This document shows, piece by piece, positions 43,344 to 52,588 of a stretch of DNA of 64,000 nucleotides. The notes under the pieces were generated by a model, which made no database searches, had not been told where the DNA came from, and saw nothing but the letters and a program-made list of their open reading frames with translations. The stretch comes from UBA1952 sp965200035 (GTDB taxonomy: Bacteria; Bacteroidota; Bacteroidia; Chitinophagales; Chitinophagaceae): positions 3,720,001 to 3,784,000 of the forward strand of contig OZ241334.1 in assembly GCA_965200035.1 (NCBI GenBank), in the 5' to 3' direction. Numbering within the stretch: position 1 is the stretch's first letter; every line of letters starts with the position of its first letter. Both the position numbers and the translations under genes were made by a program.

Positions 43344-44621
43344 ATGACAGCTACTGTACAGCCGCAGCGTAAAAGCAGGCTTACCCTCTATATTATATTA
43401 GCCTTGCTGCTCGGTATCGGGCTTGGCTATATCCTCAATCAATCCATGCTTCCCGGCAGGGATGATGCTTCAATAGCAAGCATTCTGGAACCTTTCTCCC
43501 TGATGGCCGATGTGTTTCTGCGATTGATCAAAATGATTGTTGCCCCGCTGGTATTCAGCACGCTGGTAGTAGGCGTTGCCAAACTGGGCGACATTAAAAG
43601 CGTAGGCCGTATTGGCGGAAAGACGATGTTGTGGTTTGTCTCTGCATCGCTTGTCAGCCTGTTGTTGGGCATGTTCCTGGTCAACCTGTTTCAGCCCGGC
43701 GCGCAAATGCACCTGCCGTTGCCCGATGCTGCTGCCGGCAGTGGGGTAGAGAAGACCGCTCTGACGCTCAGGGAATTTCTGCATCATGTATTTCCTGTTT
43801 CTGTTTTTGAATCGCTCGCTAAAAATGAGATACTTCAGATCGTAGTCTTTGCATTGATGTTTGGTGTGGCCACAGCAGCCATTGGAGAAAAGGGCGAGAT
43901 CATCATCAAAGCGTTCGATGCCATTGCGCATGTTATTTTAAAGATCACCGGTTATGTGATGAAGCTGGCGCCGCTGGCGGTTTTCGGGGCTATGACAGCG
44001 ATCATCGCGAAGCAAGGGTTGGGCATTCTTAAAACCTATTCTATCTTCATCGGTGAGTTCTATTCCGGGCTGTTTTTGTTGTGGATCGTATTGCTGCTTG
44101 CCGGGTCTGCCTTTGTGGGAAAACGGATTCTTCATCTCTTTTCAAGAATTAAAGATCCGGTATTGCTTGCATTCAGCACCAGCAGCAGTGAGGCTGCTTT
44201 TCCTAAAACCATGCAGGAGCTTGAGCGTTTTGGCTGTAATAATAAAATAGTATCCTTCGTACTGCCATTGGGCTATTCCTTTAACCTGGACGGCTCAATG
44301 ATGTACATGACTTTTGCCTCGCTCTTTATAGCACAGTCTTATGGCATTCATCTGGATACAGGTACTCAACTGAGCATGTTGCTCGTGCTGATGCTTACCA
44401 GCAAAGGCATTGCCGGTGTGCCGCGGGCTTCATTGGTCGTTATTGCAGGAACACTGGCCACTTTTCATATACCGGAAGCCGGCTTAGCGCTTCTGCTGGG
44501 CATAGATCCATTGCTGGATATGGGGCGCAGCGCTACCAATGTGGTGGGCAATAGTGTGGCTACTGTTGTGGTCAGCCGCTGGGAAGGGGACCTGCAGCCG
44601 GCAAAGGAAACGCATTTATAA
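43344..44621 (+). CDS. Dicarboxylate/amino acid:cation symporter (DAACS, DctA/GltP-like)
   Basis: A 425-aa inner-membrane symporter that imports C4-dicarboxylates or acidic amino acids with Na+ or H+. Family marks: LRLIKMIVAPLVFSTLVVGVAKL, the serine-rich re-entrant loop AFSTSSSEAAFPKTMQEL, the PLGYSFNLDGSMMYMTFASLFIAQ segment, GIAGVPRASLVVIAGTL (second re-entrant loop), and DPLLDMGRSATNVVGNSVATVVV with the substrate-binding Asp and Asn. Helix count is about eight. The substrate is not decided. A DedA gene follows 65 bp later. Confidence 0.93.
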   Translation: MTATVQPQRKSRLTLYIILALLLGIGLGYILNQSMLPGRDDASIASILEPFSLMADVFLRLIKMIVAPLVFSTLVVGVAKLGDIKSVGRIGGKTMLWFVSASLVSLLLGMFLVNLFQPGAQMHLPLPDAAAGSGVEKTALTLREFLHHVFPVSVFESLAKNEILQIVVFALMFGVATAAIGEKGEIIIKAFDAIAHVILKITGYVMKLAPLAVFGAMTAIIAKQGLGILKTYSIFIGEFYSGLFLLWIVLLLAGSAFVGKRILHLFSRIKDPVLLAFSTSSSEAAFPKTMQELERFGCNNKIVSFVLPLGYSFNLDGSMMYMTFASLFIAQSYGIHLDTGTQLSMLLVLMLTSKGIAGVPRASLVVIAGTLATFHIPEAGLALLLGIDPLLDMGRSATNVVGNSVATVVVSRWEGDLQPAKETHL

Positions 44622-44686
44622 CAAGCCATTCAGAAGCACCAACATAATTTATCCTATTTTCACGCCCTGACTACTTTAGAATATAT

Positions 44687-45385
44687 ATGCACGAAATACT
44701 AGCGGCGCTCAAGCAGATGATGGATGCAGAAGTGATGTCGCATTGGGTAATGGCACACGGCGGACTTTACCTAGTAGCAATGATCATCTTTGCAGAAACA
44801 GGGCTCTTCGTGGGCTTCTTCCTCCCGGGCGATTCTTTACTATTCATCACCGGTCTGATCATTGCCACCTCACCAGCGCCTTTTACCAATGATATTGCTA
44901 ACCTTATTTTCTGGATGTCGTTGATTTCTGTTGCGGGAATCATTGGCAATATGGTTGGATATTGGTTCGGTCGCCGTACCGGCCCATTGCTTTTTGAGCG
45001 GCGCGATACCTGGCTGTTCAAGAAAAAATATCTGATACAGGCACATGATTTTTACGAGCAGCGCGGTGGAGCGGCCATCATCCTTGCACGCTTTCTGCCG
45101 GTAGTGCGTACGTTCGCGCCGATTGTGGCCGGTGTGGTCAGCATGGATCGCAAGAAGTTTTTCCTCTACAATGTGATCGGCTGTATTGCCTGGGTAATCA
45201 GCATGACCTTGCTCGGATACTTCCTTGGTACCAATGAATGGGTAAAACATAATTTGGAGAAGATCGTAATTGGCCTGATCCTGATCACTACGGGGCCGGT
45301 GCTGTTCAAAATGATCTTTAGCAAGAGAAAACATCCGGTGCAGGAAGTAGCGGAAGATGTGATCGACAAAGAGCTGAAAAACTGA
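44687..45385 (+). CDS. DedA family membrane protein
   Basis: A 232-aa multi-pass membrane protein of the DedA/VTT superfamily, whose members flip or recycle lipid carriers such as undecaprenyl phosphate or phosphatidylethanolamine. Marks: the EGLFVGFFLPGDSLL-type motif (here ETGLFVGFFLPGDSLLFITG), NMVGYWFGRRTGP, and the re-entrant-loop signature ARFLPVVRTFAPIVAGVVSM with the conserved Arg. The specific lipid is unknown. It ends 7 bp before an MFS gene, so they are likely co-transcribed. Confidence 0.92.
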   Translation: MHEILAALKQMMDAEVMSHWVMAHGGLYLVAMIIFAETGLFVGFFLPGDSLLFITGLIIATSPAPFTNDIANLIFWMSLISVAGIIGNMVGYWFGRRTGPLLFERRDTWLFKKKYLIQAHDFYEQRGGAAIILARFLPVVRTFAPIVAGVVSMDRKKFFLYNVIGCIAWVISMTLLGYFLGTNEWVKHNLEKIVIGLILITTGPVLFKMIFSKRKHPVQEVAEDVIDKELKN

Positions 45386-45392
45386 TCTCTGC

Positions 45393-46622
45393 ATGACTGA
45401 ACGGCAAAAGACAATGGGCATTTTCAGCATTCCGGTGCTGGTGGCTGCATTGGGTTATTTCGTGGACATCTATGATCTGCTGCTTTTTTCCATCGTGCGG
45501 AAGCCCAGTCTTCGGAGCTTAGGGCTCAGCGAAGATGCGATCAATACAGAAGGAATGAGCATCATTGGTATCCAGATGCTTGGCCTGATGATCGGTGGCA
45601 TTATATGGGGGGTGCTGGCAGATAAAAAAGGCCGCCTGAGTGTGCTGTTCGGCTCTATCCTGTTGTATTCTTTGGCCAATATCGCCAATGGATTTGTGGT
45701 AGATGCTACTCAATACACGATCTGTCGCTTCATTGCCGGCATAGGTCTGGCGGGCGAATTGGGGGCGGGTATTACACTTGTGAGCGAGCTGCTGCCGAAG
45801 GAAAAGCGCGGCATTGCTACTTCGCTGGTAGCGGGCATCGGACTTACCGGCGCTGTGCTGGCTTATTTTATATCCAAAACATTTGACTGGCATACTTGCT
45901 ATTTCATTGGAGGAGGTTTGGGAATTACTTTATTGCTGCTGCGCATTTCCGTTTTTGAATCCGGCATGTTTAAGAGCGCGCAGCATCAGGCGGTAAGCAA
46001 AGGGAATTTTCTTGCTTTTTTCACCTCATGGCGCCGCTTTAAGACTTATTTTCTGAGCATCCTGATCGGGCTGCCAACGTGGTACGTGATTGGTATCCTG
46101 GTCACTTTTTCTGACAAATTCGGGAAGGAATTTAATCTGCAGGGAGAAGTAGATCCAGGCCGCGGGGTCATGTTTGCCTATGTGGCCATCTCTATCGGCG
46201 ATGTGCTGATTGGCCTGCTGAGCCATGCTTTGAAAAGCCGTAAAAAAGCACTGTTTATCTTTTACGGTATTACTATTCTCGGTATCATCCTGTTCTTCCG
46301 GCAGCACGGCGGCACAACCAATGAAATGTATTTTTACTGCGCACTGATGGGCTTCGGCACTGGCTTCTGGGCTATTTTCGTAACGATGGCCGCCGAGCAT
46401 TTCGGTACAAATCTGCGCGGCACGGCGGCAACTACGGTTCCTAACATGGTACGCGGCACGCTTTACCTGATGAACATTTTATTTGCCTTCCTGATACCAA
46501 GACAAGGATATGTACCAGCGGCGATTATTACTGGTGTCCTTGTCATGGTTATAACAATTGTTGCAGCATTCTTTACAGAAGAGACCTACGGCAAGGATCT
46601 GGATTTCTTAGAGACGATCTGA
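45393..46622 (+). CDS. MFS transporter
   Basis: A 409-aa major facilitator with 12 predicted helices. The loop 2-3 signature GVLADKKGR, an Asp in helix 1 (LGYFVDIYDLLLFSIV), and CRFIAGIGLAGELGAGITLVSELLPKEKRG place it in the metabolite:H+ symporter-like part of the superfamily. Substrate is unknown. It is 7 bp after the DedA gene on the same strand and converges on the acyl-CoA synthetase gene. Confidence 0.9.
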   Translation: MTERQKTMGIFSIPVLVAALGYFVDIYDLLLFSIVRKPSLRSLGLSEDAINTEGMSIIGIQMLGLMIGGIIWGVLADKKGRLSVLFGSILLYSLANIANGFVVDATQYTICRFIAGIGLAGELGAGITLVSELLPKEKRGIATSLVAGIGLTGAVLAYFISKTFDWHTCYFIGGGLGITLLLLRISVFESGMFKSAQHQAVSKGNFLAFFTSWRRFKTYFLSILIGLPTWYVIGILVTFSDKFGKEFNLQGEVDPGRGVMFAYVAISIGDVLIGLLSHALKSRKKALFIFYGITILGIILFFRQHGGTTNEMYFYCALMGFGTGFWAIFVTMAAEHFGTNLRGTAATTVPNMVRGTLYLMNILFAFLIPRQGYVPAAIITGVLVMVITIVAAFFTEETYGKDLDFLETI

Positions 46623-46668
46623 TTGCAGAATCAATAATCTACGCTGCATTTGCAATGCCAGCAAAAAG

Positions 46669-48438
46669 CTACTCATACATCGCATCAATCAAATGCTCAA
46701 ACTTACCCTCAATAGCCTTGCGCTTTATTTTAAGGGAAGGAGTAAGCTCTCCCGTATCCACCGTCCATTCCTGTGGTAGCAAAGTATATTTTTTCACCTG
46801 CTCTACATGATTAAATGAAGGATTGTACTTCTCCAATTGCCGGTCAAAAAGCTCTTTAACTTCCGGCATCTGCAGCAGCGCTGCGTTATCAGCCTGTAGC
46901 TGCTTCCCGTTATCCTGCAGATATTTTCTGAGCTGGATGAAAGATGGAACAAGCAATGCGCTTACAAACTTTCGGCTATTGCCGATCACCATCATTTGCT
47001 CGATATAAGGGCTTTCCCGCATCTTATTTTCAATCACCTGAGGCGCTACATACTTGCCTCCCGATGTTTTGAAAATCTCTTTTTTACGATCCGTGATCTT
47101 CAGGAACCTGCCTTCCTGCCATTCACCAATATCTCCGGTGTGGAACCAGCCATCCTTCATGGCTTCTATAGTCAGCTCAGGACGCTTGTAATACCCGATC
47201 ATTACATTAGGGCCCTTCGTCAGTATCTCGCCATCCTCGGCAATCCTGACCTGTACATTTTCGATGAGTGTACCTATCGTACCAATGCGCCGGTCCTCGC
47301 TTTCAAAACGGTTGACAGAGATCACGGGAGAAGTCTCCGTAAGCCCATAACCTTCCATAATAATGACCTTTGCAGCCGTAAAAATGCGGATCAGACGTAC
47401 CTGACAAGCCGCCGAGCCGCTGACAATAGCCTTCACATTACCGCCAAGCGCTTCACGCCATTTATTGAAAATAAGCTTGTTGGCAATGGACAATTGCATG
47501 TTATACCAAAGACCCATTGGCTGTGCATTATCATAGCGCTTACCCAGCTCCAGCGCCCAAAAGAACAGCGCCCGCTTGATGCCTTTCAGCTCCAGTCCTT
47601 TGGTAACAATGCGCTCATAAACTTTCTCCAGCAATCTTGGTACGGTGGTAAACACCATCGGCTTCACCTCACGCAGGTTATCACCAATTGTATCCATGCT
47701 TTCCGCATAATAGATACCCAATCCGCCTTTGATATAGATATAGCTGACCATCCGCTCGAAAATATGATTGAGCGGTAAAAAGCTCAGCGCCTTCTCCCCT
47801 TTTTTAGCGAACGTGAATGCCGGCATGGAATCACGGATATTGCTCACAATATTGCTGTGCGTCAGCATCACGCCTTTGGGATTTCCGGTGGTGCCGGAGG
47901 TATAGATAATAGTAGCGAGTGTGCTGCCTTCAATACGATCAACCAATTCCTGATCCGCGATAGAAATATCGGCCATTACCTCCTGCCAGTTGGCAACACC
48001 ATCAACCTTATCAAAGCAGAAGATATGCTTCAGGGTGGGCACCTGCGCTAGCGTATCCGCAAAGCGGATGTAGAGCTCTGCATTGGCTACGAATAATTTT
48101 TGCACACCGGCCTCATTCAATACAAATAAGAGCTCTGCAGGGCTGATGGTAGGATAGATGGGAGTAAGCACCGCGCCCGTCAGCTGTACGCCGATATCCG
48201 TAATCAGCCACTCAGGACGGTTTGGTGAGATGATCGCTATTTTTTCCTGTGCTTCAGGAGTGAGGGCTGCATGATCGATGCCCAGCGCCAGCAATCCGTT
48301 GGCCAGCTTACCAGCCGTCTGCCATACTTCTGTAGCGCTGTAGGTGCGCCATGCGCCCTGCTCTTTCGCCGCGAGGAGCACGCCATCGGGATCGTCAGCT
48401 ACACGTTCTGTAATGATATCGAATAAACGCTGCATCAT
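46669..48438 (-). CDS. Long-chain acyl-CoA synthetase (AMP-binding)
   Basis: A 589-aa adenylate-forming enzyme that activates fatty acids with ATP and CoA. Visible motifs: the phosphate loop TIIYTSGTTGNPKGVMLTHSN, GYGLTETSPVISVN, DGWFHTGDIGEW, and the hinge and Lys region ITDRKKEIFKTSGGKYVAPQVIEN. Length and the LPLNHIFERM segment match the long-chain group (FadD15-like). I prefer ATG 48438 (MMQRLFDII) over GTG 48453. It could feed beta-oxidation whose odd-chain products reach the methylmalonyl-CoA pathway at 0.7-5.9 kb, but that link is inference. Confidence 0.93.
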   Translation of the reverse strand: MMQRLFDIITERVADDPDGVLLAAKEQGAWRTYSATEVWQTAGKLANGLLALGIDHAALTPEAQEKIAIISPNRPEWLITDIGVQLTGAVLTPIYPTISPAELLFVLNEAGVQKLFVANAELYIRFADTLAQVPTLKHIFCFDKVDGVANWQEVMADISIADQELVDRIEGSTLATIIYTSGTTGNPKGVMLTHSNIVSNIRDSMPAFTFAKKGEKALSFLPLNHIFERMVSYIYIKGGLGIYYAESMDTIGDNLREVKPMVFTTVPRLLEKVYERIVTKGLELKGIKRALFFWALELGKRYDNAQPMGLWYNMQLSIANKLIFNKWREALGGNVKAIVSGSAACQVRLIRIFTAAKVIIMEGYGLTETSPVISVNRFESEDRRIGTIGTLIENVQVRIAEDGEILTKGPNVMIGYYKRPELTIEAMKDGWFHTGDIGEWQEGRFLKITDRKKEIFKTSGGKYVAPQVIENKMRESPYIEQMMVIGNSRKFVSALLVPSFIQLRKYLQDNGKQLQADNAALLQMPEVKELFDRQLEKYNPSFNHVEQVKKYTLLPQEWTVDTGELTPSLKIKRKAIEGKFEHLIDAMYE

Positions 48439-48520
48439 ACTTAAATGTACCACAATTTTTCAGAGGTCTGCATACCTTGCGCCTCAGTTCCGTCACTATA
48501 ATGGGAACGTATAATTCAAT

Positions 48521-49159
48521 ATGCAGCTCAGCTTACAACAACTCATTTCCATACCCCTGCGCGACCGGTTACAGCAGCGCAGCTCAGGCATCTGGCAGCA
48601 GGAGCTAAACTGGCAGCCGGGAGAACAGATTTTCATTCAGGCGCCTTCCGGTACCGGCAAGACTACGCTGGTGCATTACCTCTACGGTATCCGCAATGAT
48701 TTTGAAGGAAGCATCAAATGGGATGGTAAGGTGATTAAAGATGCAGAAGCACAAGCTGTACAACGCACGCGAGATGTGAGCGTGATCTTTCAGGATATGC
48801 GTCTTTTTCCCGAATTGACAGCCTGGGAAAATCTGGAGGTGAAGCGAACCCTTACCAATACCATTAGTGAGCAGGAAGTAAGCGAATGGATGCAACAATT
48901 GGGAGTATCAGACCGGAAAAATTCTTTAGGCAAAACCCTTTCCTACGGAGAGCAGCAGCGTATTGCCATCATCCGTGCATTGGTGCAGCCTTTCAATTGG
49001 CTGCTGATGGATGAGCCTTTCAGCCATTTGGATCATGCCAATACGGTAAAGGCCGCCACCCTGATCGCCGATGTGGTGAAGCGCAACAGCGCCGGCTTGC
49101 TGCTGGCCGATCTCGATGATAACGATTACTTTCCCTATACCCAAAAAATAATGCTCTGA
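48521..49159 (+). CDS. ABC transporter ATP-binding protein
   Basis: A 212-aa ABC ATPase. Walker A is APSGTGKTT (about residues 44-52), the Q loop VIFQDMRLFPELTAWENL, a signature variant TLSYGEQQRIAIIRAL (SYGEQ for LSGGQ), Walker B WLLMDEPFSHLD, and no classical switch His (LADLDDNDYFPYT at the end). It resembles LolD/MacB-type ATPases. Its stop overlaps the permease ATG by one base (TGATG), so the two are a unit. Confidence 0.9.
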   Translation: MQLSLQQLISIPLRDRLQQRSSGIWQQELNWQPGEQIFIQAPSGTGKTTLVHYLYGIRNDFEGSIKWDGKVIKDAEAQAVQRTRDVSVIFQDMRLFPELTAWENLEVKRTLTNTISEQEVSEWMQQLGVSDRKNSLGKTLSYGEQQRIAIIRALVQPFNWLLMDEPFSHLDHANTVKAATLIADVVKRNSAGLLLADLDDNDYFPYTQKIML

Positions 49160-50358
49160 TGGCCCTGCAACATGGTTTACTCAACAAACTGCTCTTCAGC
49201 CGCAGCGGCAATTCAAGGTTGTGGACGGCGCTGACGGCGCTTTGCATCGGCACTGCATTATTGCTCATCGCGGTGCTGATCTGGTGGAATTTTAATGAGC
49301 TGCTGCACGGCCGTCAGTCAGGCGATAGCGCTGGCAGCACTTTTCTGACGATCAGCAAAAGAGTGAGCAATGAAAAAATGGGCAATGCCACCCTGACCGT
49401 TTTTTCATCCACAGAAATTGAAGACCTCAAAAAAGTACCGCAGGTAGAAGAAGTTGGTGATCTGCTTGCAGTAAAAGACCGCGTGAACATGCGGATGCAG
49501 CTTAGTCCGGGGCTGGGCTTTTCCACCATTATGTTTTTAGAAGCCGTCCCGGATCATTTTATGGATAAGCTGCCGCCCGACTGGAGCTGGAAAGAAGGGC
49601 AGTCGCAGCTTCCTATCATCCTGTCTTCAGAATTTTTAAGCCTGTACAATTATGTATTTGCCCCCAGCCAGGGATTGCCGCAGCTTTCTGAAGAATCCAT
49701 CCGTGCATTGCCCTTCCAGATAGCGCTTGGCGCAGATGGACATGAAGAAATATATGTGGCGCATATAGCAGGATTTTCTGACCGGATCACTTCCGTACTG
49801 GTACCGCAGTCATTTGCTGTGTATGCCAATAAACGTACCGGTTCAGGAAACGTACCCCCTTCAAGGCTGGTAGTGAAAGTCGAAGACCCTTCTGCAAAAG
49901 CATTTAGCCAATACCTGCAGGAGCATGATTATGTGACTAACTCAGAGCAGATGCGGTGGAGCAAGCTAAGAGCCATCGTTCAGGTAGTGGCCGGGGCTAC
50001 GGGACTTCTGGCACTGCTCCTTATGGGCATCAGCATGATCGTATTTACCTTATTCATTGAGCTGACCATTGCCAAAGCAAAGCAATCTGTACAACTACTG
50101 ATTGAGATAGGCTACAGTCCGCAAATGCTTGGAAAGTTTCTGAACCGCCGTTTTTTGCCCTTACTGGGCGGCAGCTTTTTAATTGCGATACTGCTTACGC
50201 TTATTACACAGATTGCTGCATCCTACGCCGGTAAGAGCACAGGTCTTCATCTGGCGCTGATTCCGGGCTGGCCCGTATGGTTGGTTGCCGTTCTTTCAAT
50301 GGCAGCTTTGATCTTGCTGGTAAGGAGAGCCGTAGGCAATGCATTGTCAGGTATCTGA
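49159..50358 (+). CDS. ABC transporter permease (MacB/FtsX-like topology)
   Basis: A 399-aa membrane protein with one helix near the N-terminus (about residues 20-42), a periplasmic domain of about 220 residues with no known ligand, and three C-terminal helices (AIVQVVAGATGLLALLLMGISMIVFTLF, FLPLLGGSFLIAILLTLITQIAA, PVWLVAVLSMAALILLV). This is the topology of type VII ABC systems (FtsX, LolCE, MacB), which do mechanical work across the envelope and do not form a channel. The substrate is unknown. It is translationally coupled to the ATPase gene. Confidence 0.85.
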   Translation: MALQHGLLNKLLFSRSGNSRLWTALTALCIGTALLLIAVLIWWNFNELLHGRQSGDSAGSTFLTISKRVSNEKMGNATLTVFSSTEIEDLKKVPQVEEVGDLLAVKDRVNMRMQLSPGLGFSTIMFLEAVPDHFMDKLPPDWSWKEGQSQLPIILSSEFLSLYNYVFAPSQGLPQLSEESIRALPFQIALGADGHEEIYVAHIAGFSDRITSVLVPQSFAVYANKRTGSGNVPPSRLVVKVEDPSAKAFSQYLQEHDYVTNSEQMRWSKLRAIVQVVAGATGLLALLLMGISMIVFTLFIELTIAKAKQSVQLLIEIGYSPQMLGKFLNRRFLPLLGGSFLIAILLTLITQIAASYAGKSTGLHLALIPGWPVWLVAVLSMAALILLVRRAVGNALSGI

Positions 50359-50406
50359 TAATCACAAAAAATGATTCAAAGAAGCATTTATTACAAGTAA
50401 AATCCC

Positions 50407-50414
50407 TACTTTTG
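50407..50414 (+). promoter_or_regulatory. Bacteroidota -7 box (TACTTTTG) of the rpsF operon
   Basis: A full TAnnTTTG match followed by CAGTCC, 119 nt before rpsF. The long leader (about 110 nt) contains GTTGCTGCCGGCG and could hold an S6:S18 regulatory structure, but I cannot show one. Confidence 0.55.
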
Positions 50415-50533
50415 CAGTCCCAAAATCCGTCCGGCCACCAATTTTACATTCTGCATTTTTGCATTCTGCTTTAGAAAGTGTCCAGCGTTGCTGCCGGCGT
50501 GAGGGAATTAATTTTTAACTGCTAAAAAATTTT

Positions 50534-50917
50534 ATGGCAACCAACAACTTACAGCGTTATGAGCTGATGTTGATCTTCACGCCGGTACTGGCTGAAGACG
50601 ACTACAAAGCTGCCCAGCAGAAGTTCATGGACTTCATTACTACCAATGGCGGCGACATCGTTCACTCCGATCCTCAGGGCCTTCGTTCCCTGGCTTACCC
50701 GATCGCCAAGAAGACTACCGGTCTGTTCTGGCTGATGGAGTACACTGCTCCGACCGAGGTGAACCAAAAGCTGGAAATCCAGATGAACCGTGATGAAAAC
50801 ATCATGCGTCATATGATCACCCGTCTTGACAAGTATGCTGCTGAGTACAATGCACGCCGCCGCAGTGGTGTAAAGCATGAGCGTACACAGAAGGCTGAAA
50901 CTGAAAACGAAGCTTAA
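50534..50917 (+). CDS. rpsF: 30S ribosomal protein S6
   Basis: S6 binds the platform of the 30S subunit together with S18. The 127-aa protein has the usual two-layer fold sequence: YELMLIFTPVLAEDDYKAAQQKFMDFI, GLRSLAYPIAKKTTGLFWLMEYTAP and a Lys/Glu-rich tail. Length is slightly above the minimal family length, as is common in Bacteroidota. It leads the conserved order rpsF-rpsR-rplI. Confidence 0.97.
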   Translation: MATNNLQRYELMLIFTPVLAEDDYKAAQQKFMDFITTNGGDIVHSDPQGLRSLAYPIAKKTTGLFWLMEYTAPTEVNQKLEIQMNRDENIMRHMITRLDKYAAEYNARRRSGVKHERTQKAETENEA

Positions 50918-50920
50918 TTA

Positions 50921-50999
50921 ATTAAAAAGTCAAAAATTAAAAGTAAAAAGAGTAGTTGACTCGGCTTGTTTTTCAGGCTTTTAATTTTCACTTTTTAAT
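50921..50999 (+). other. A+T-rich inverted repeat between rpsF and rpsR
   Basis: ATTAAAAAGTCAAAAATTAA and AAG (50921-50943) are nearly the reverse complement of CTTTTAATTTTCACTTTTTA and AT (50978-50999), leaving a 34-nt loop. In the mRNA this would form a long weak stem just before rpsR. It could tune the S6:S18 ratio or protect one part of the message. Confidence 0.55.
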
Positions 51000-51026
51000 T
51001 TTTACTTCTTTCAAAAAGAAACAGAA

Positions 51027-51293
51027 ATGGCTAAGCAAAACGATATAAAATATCTTACTTCTACCCGTGTAGAAAGACGCCCTAAGAAATATTGCCGCTT
51101 CAAGAAGCTGGGCATTAAATATGTTGATTACAAGGATGCTGAATTCCTGAAAAAATTCCTGAACGAGCAGGGCAAAATGCTGCCACGCCGTATTACCGGA
51201 AATTCACTGAAGTTCCAGCGCAAGGTAGCCGTTGCCATTAAGAAGGCACGCCAGCTCGCATTGCTTCCTTACGTAACCGATCTGATGAAGTAA
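51027..51293 (+). CDS. rpsR: 30S ribosomal protein S18
   Basis: An 88-aa basic protein with the S18 core: FKKLGIKYVDYKDAEFLKKFLNEQGKMLPRRITGNSLKFQRKVAVAIKKARQLALLPYV. It forms a heterodimer with S6 on the 30S platform. It lies 109 bp after rpsF, with an inverted repeat in the gap, and 98 bp before rplI. Confidence 0.98.
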   Translation: MAKQNDIKYLTSTRVERRPKKYCRFKKLGIKYVDYKDAEFLKKFLNEQGKMLPRRITGNSLKFQRKVAVAIKKARQLALLPYVTDLMK

Positions 51294-51391
51294 ATGGACT
51301 TCCTGATTGGCAATTGCAGATTCGCTCATGCTTATTCCTGCACTTTCCAGCCAAATTCCAAATTCCGTAAATCAACAAAATTTCACAAACA

Positions 51392-51838
51392 ATGAACGTT
51401 ATTCTTATAAAAGACGTGGACAATCTGGGTGGCGCTAACGAAATGGTGAGCGTACGTCCTGGTTATGCACGCAACTACCTCATTCCGCAGAAGTACGCGG
51501 TAGAAGCGAGCGAGAGCAATCGCAAGATGCTCGAAGAGCGCCAGAAAGTAATGCGCAAGCGCGAAGAAAAGCTGATGGCAGAAGTAGCTAAGGTTACTGA
51601 AGTGCTGAAGGCTGGTCCGGTGAAGCTGGGCGCAAAGCTGGGTACTTCCGGCAAGATCTTCGGCTCTGTTACATCTATCCAACTGGCGCGCGCTATCCGT
51701 GAGCAGAAGGGTTATGATATCGACCGCCGCCGCATCACCATCATCGACGATGTAAAGGAAGCTGGACTGCACAAAGCTTCTATCGATTTCGGTAAAGACA
51801 ATGTGCTTGAAGTTGAATTTGAAGTAGTAGGGGAGTAA
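51392..51838 (+). CDS. rplI: 50S ribosomal protein L9
   Basis: A 148-aa L9 with the N-terminal signature MNVILIKDVDNLGGANEMVSVRPGYARNYLIPQKYAVEA, a long connecting helix (residues 45-75, rich in Lys, Glu and Arg) and the C-terminal domain (KLGTSGKIFGSVTSIQLARAI ... IDFGKDNVLEVEFEVVGE). Normal length. It ends the ribosomal operon and is followed by a terminator. Confidence 0.98.
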   Translation: MNVILIKDVDNLGGANEMVSVRPGYARNYLIPQKYAVEASESNRKMLEERQKVMRKREEKLMAEVAKVTEVLKAGPVKLGAKLGTSGKIFGSVTSIQLARAIREQKGYDIDRRRITIIDDVKEAGLHKASIDFGKDNVLEVEFEVVGE

Positions 51839-51860
51839 ATAATCCTACAGCTATAGATAT

Positions 51861-51887
51861 AAAAGGCGCTCTGAAGAGCGCCTTTTT
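51861..51887 (+). terminator. Rho-independent terminator after rplI
   Basis: AAAAGGCGCTC (51861-51871) pairs with GAGCGCCTTTT (51876-51886) over a TGAA tetraloop and runs into a T-run, 22 nt after the stop. Confidence 0.92.
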
Positions 51888-52168
51888 GGTGCTTGTATCA
51901 TTTCTTCTTTCAGTTTGCAGACTGCTGATCCTCGTACCATTTTAAAATAATGATTGATTAAGCCAAACACTGATCTGCGCTACATTTCCGGATAATATTT
52001 GAAGTCGTATTGAAATTGTAGCACAAAAATTCTGTTCTGTATGAGCAGTTGATTATCATCATGCCGAACTGAGCGGCTTTACAATCCAATTAACGACTTG
52101 TGAACAGGTCGGTAACAGTGCCGGACCACTAAAATTCTTATAACAGTTCCGCTATCTTTAATCCTTAG

Positions 52169-52588
52169 ATGCAGGCACGGAAAAAAACCATCTTTTTGGT
52201 GGATGATGACGAAGATGATTGCGATCTTTTTCGCATAGCGCTGAAAAGCCTGGGCTGTGAGGCTCAATGCATCTGTGCATTTGATGGAGTGAATGCCCTG
52301 GAACAGATCAGCCATCCCGATTTTACGATCCCTGACCTGATTGTGCTTGACCTGAACATGCCGCGTATGAATGGCCGGGAACTGCTGGTCAACCTGCGCC
52401 AGCTACCTGATTACGCACAGATTCCGGTCATTACCTATTCTACCACCTCGGCGCCGGCGCATCATAAAATGATGCTGGAGCTCGGCGCCGCGGCCTTTCT
52501 TACCAAGCATAATTCCATGCCCCGGATGTGTGAAGATCTGGAGCAGATACTTTGCAATTATGATCTCATTCAACCATCGGTATTGTGA
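52169..52588 (+). CDS. Rcp1-like response regulator paired with the CheR/PAS kinase
   Basis: A 139-aa receiver-only protein: KTIFLVDDDEDDCDLFRIAL at the start, phosphoacceptor Asp in LIVLDLNMPRMNG, PVITYSTTSAP, and the conserved Lys in AFLTKHNSMPRM. Its stop overlaps the GTG start of the large kinase gene by 4 bp (GTGA), so unlike the other stand-alone regulators in this window it has an obvious partner. It lacks an output domain and must act by protein contact or as a phosphate relay. Confidence 0.9.
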   Translation: MQARKKTIFLVDDDEDDCDLFRIALKSLGCEAQCICAFDGVNALEQISHPDFTIPDLIVLDLNMPRMNGRELLVNLRQLPDYAQIPVITYSTTSAPAHHKMMLELGAAAFLTKHNSMPRMCEDLEQILCNYDLIQPSVL

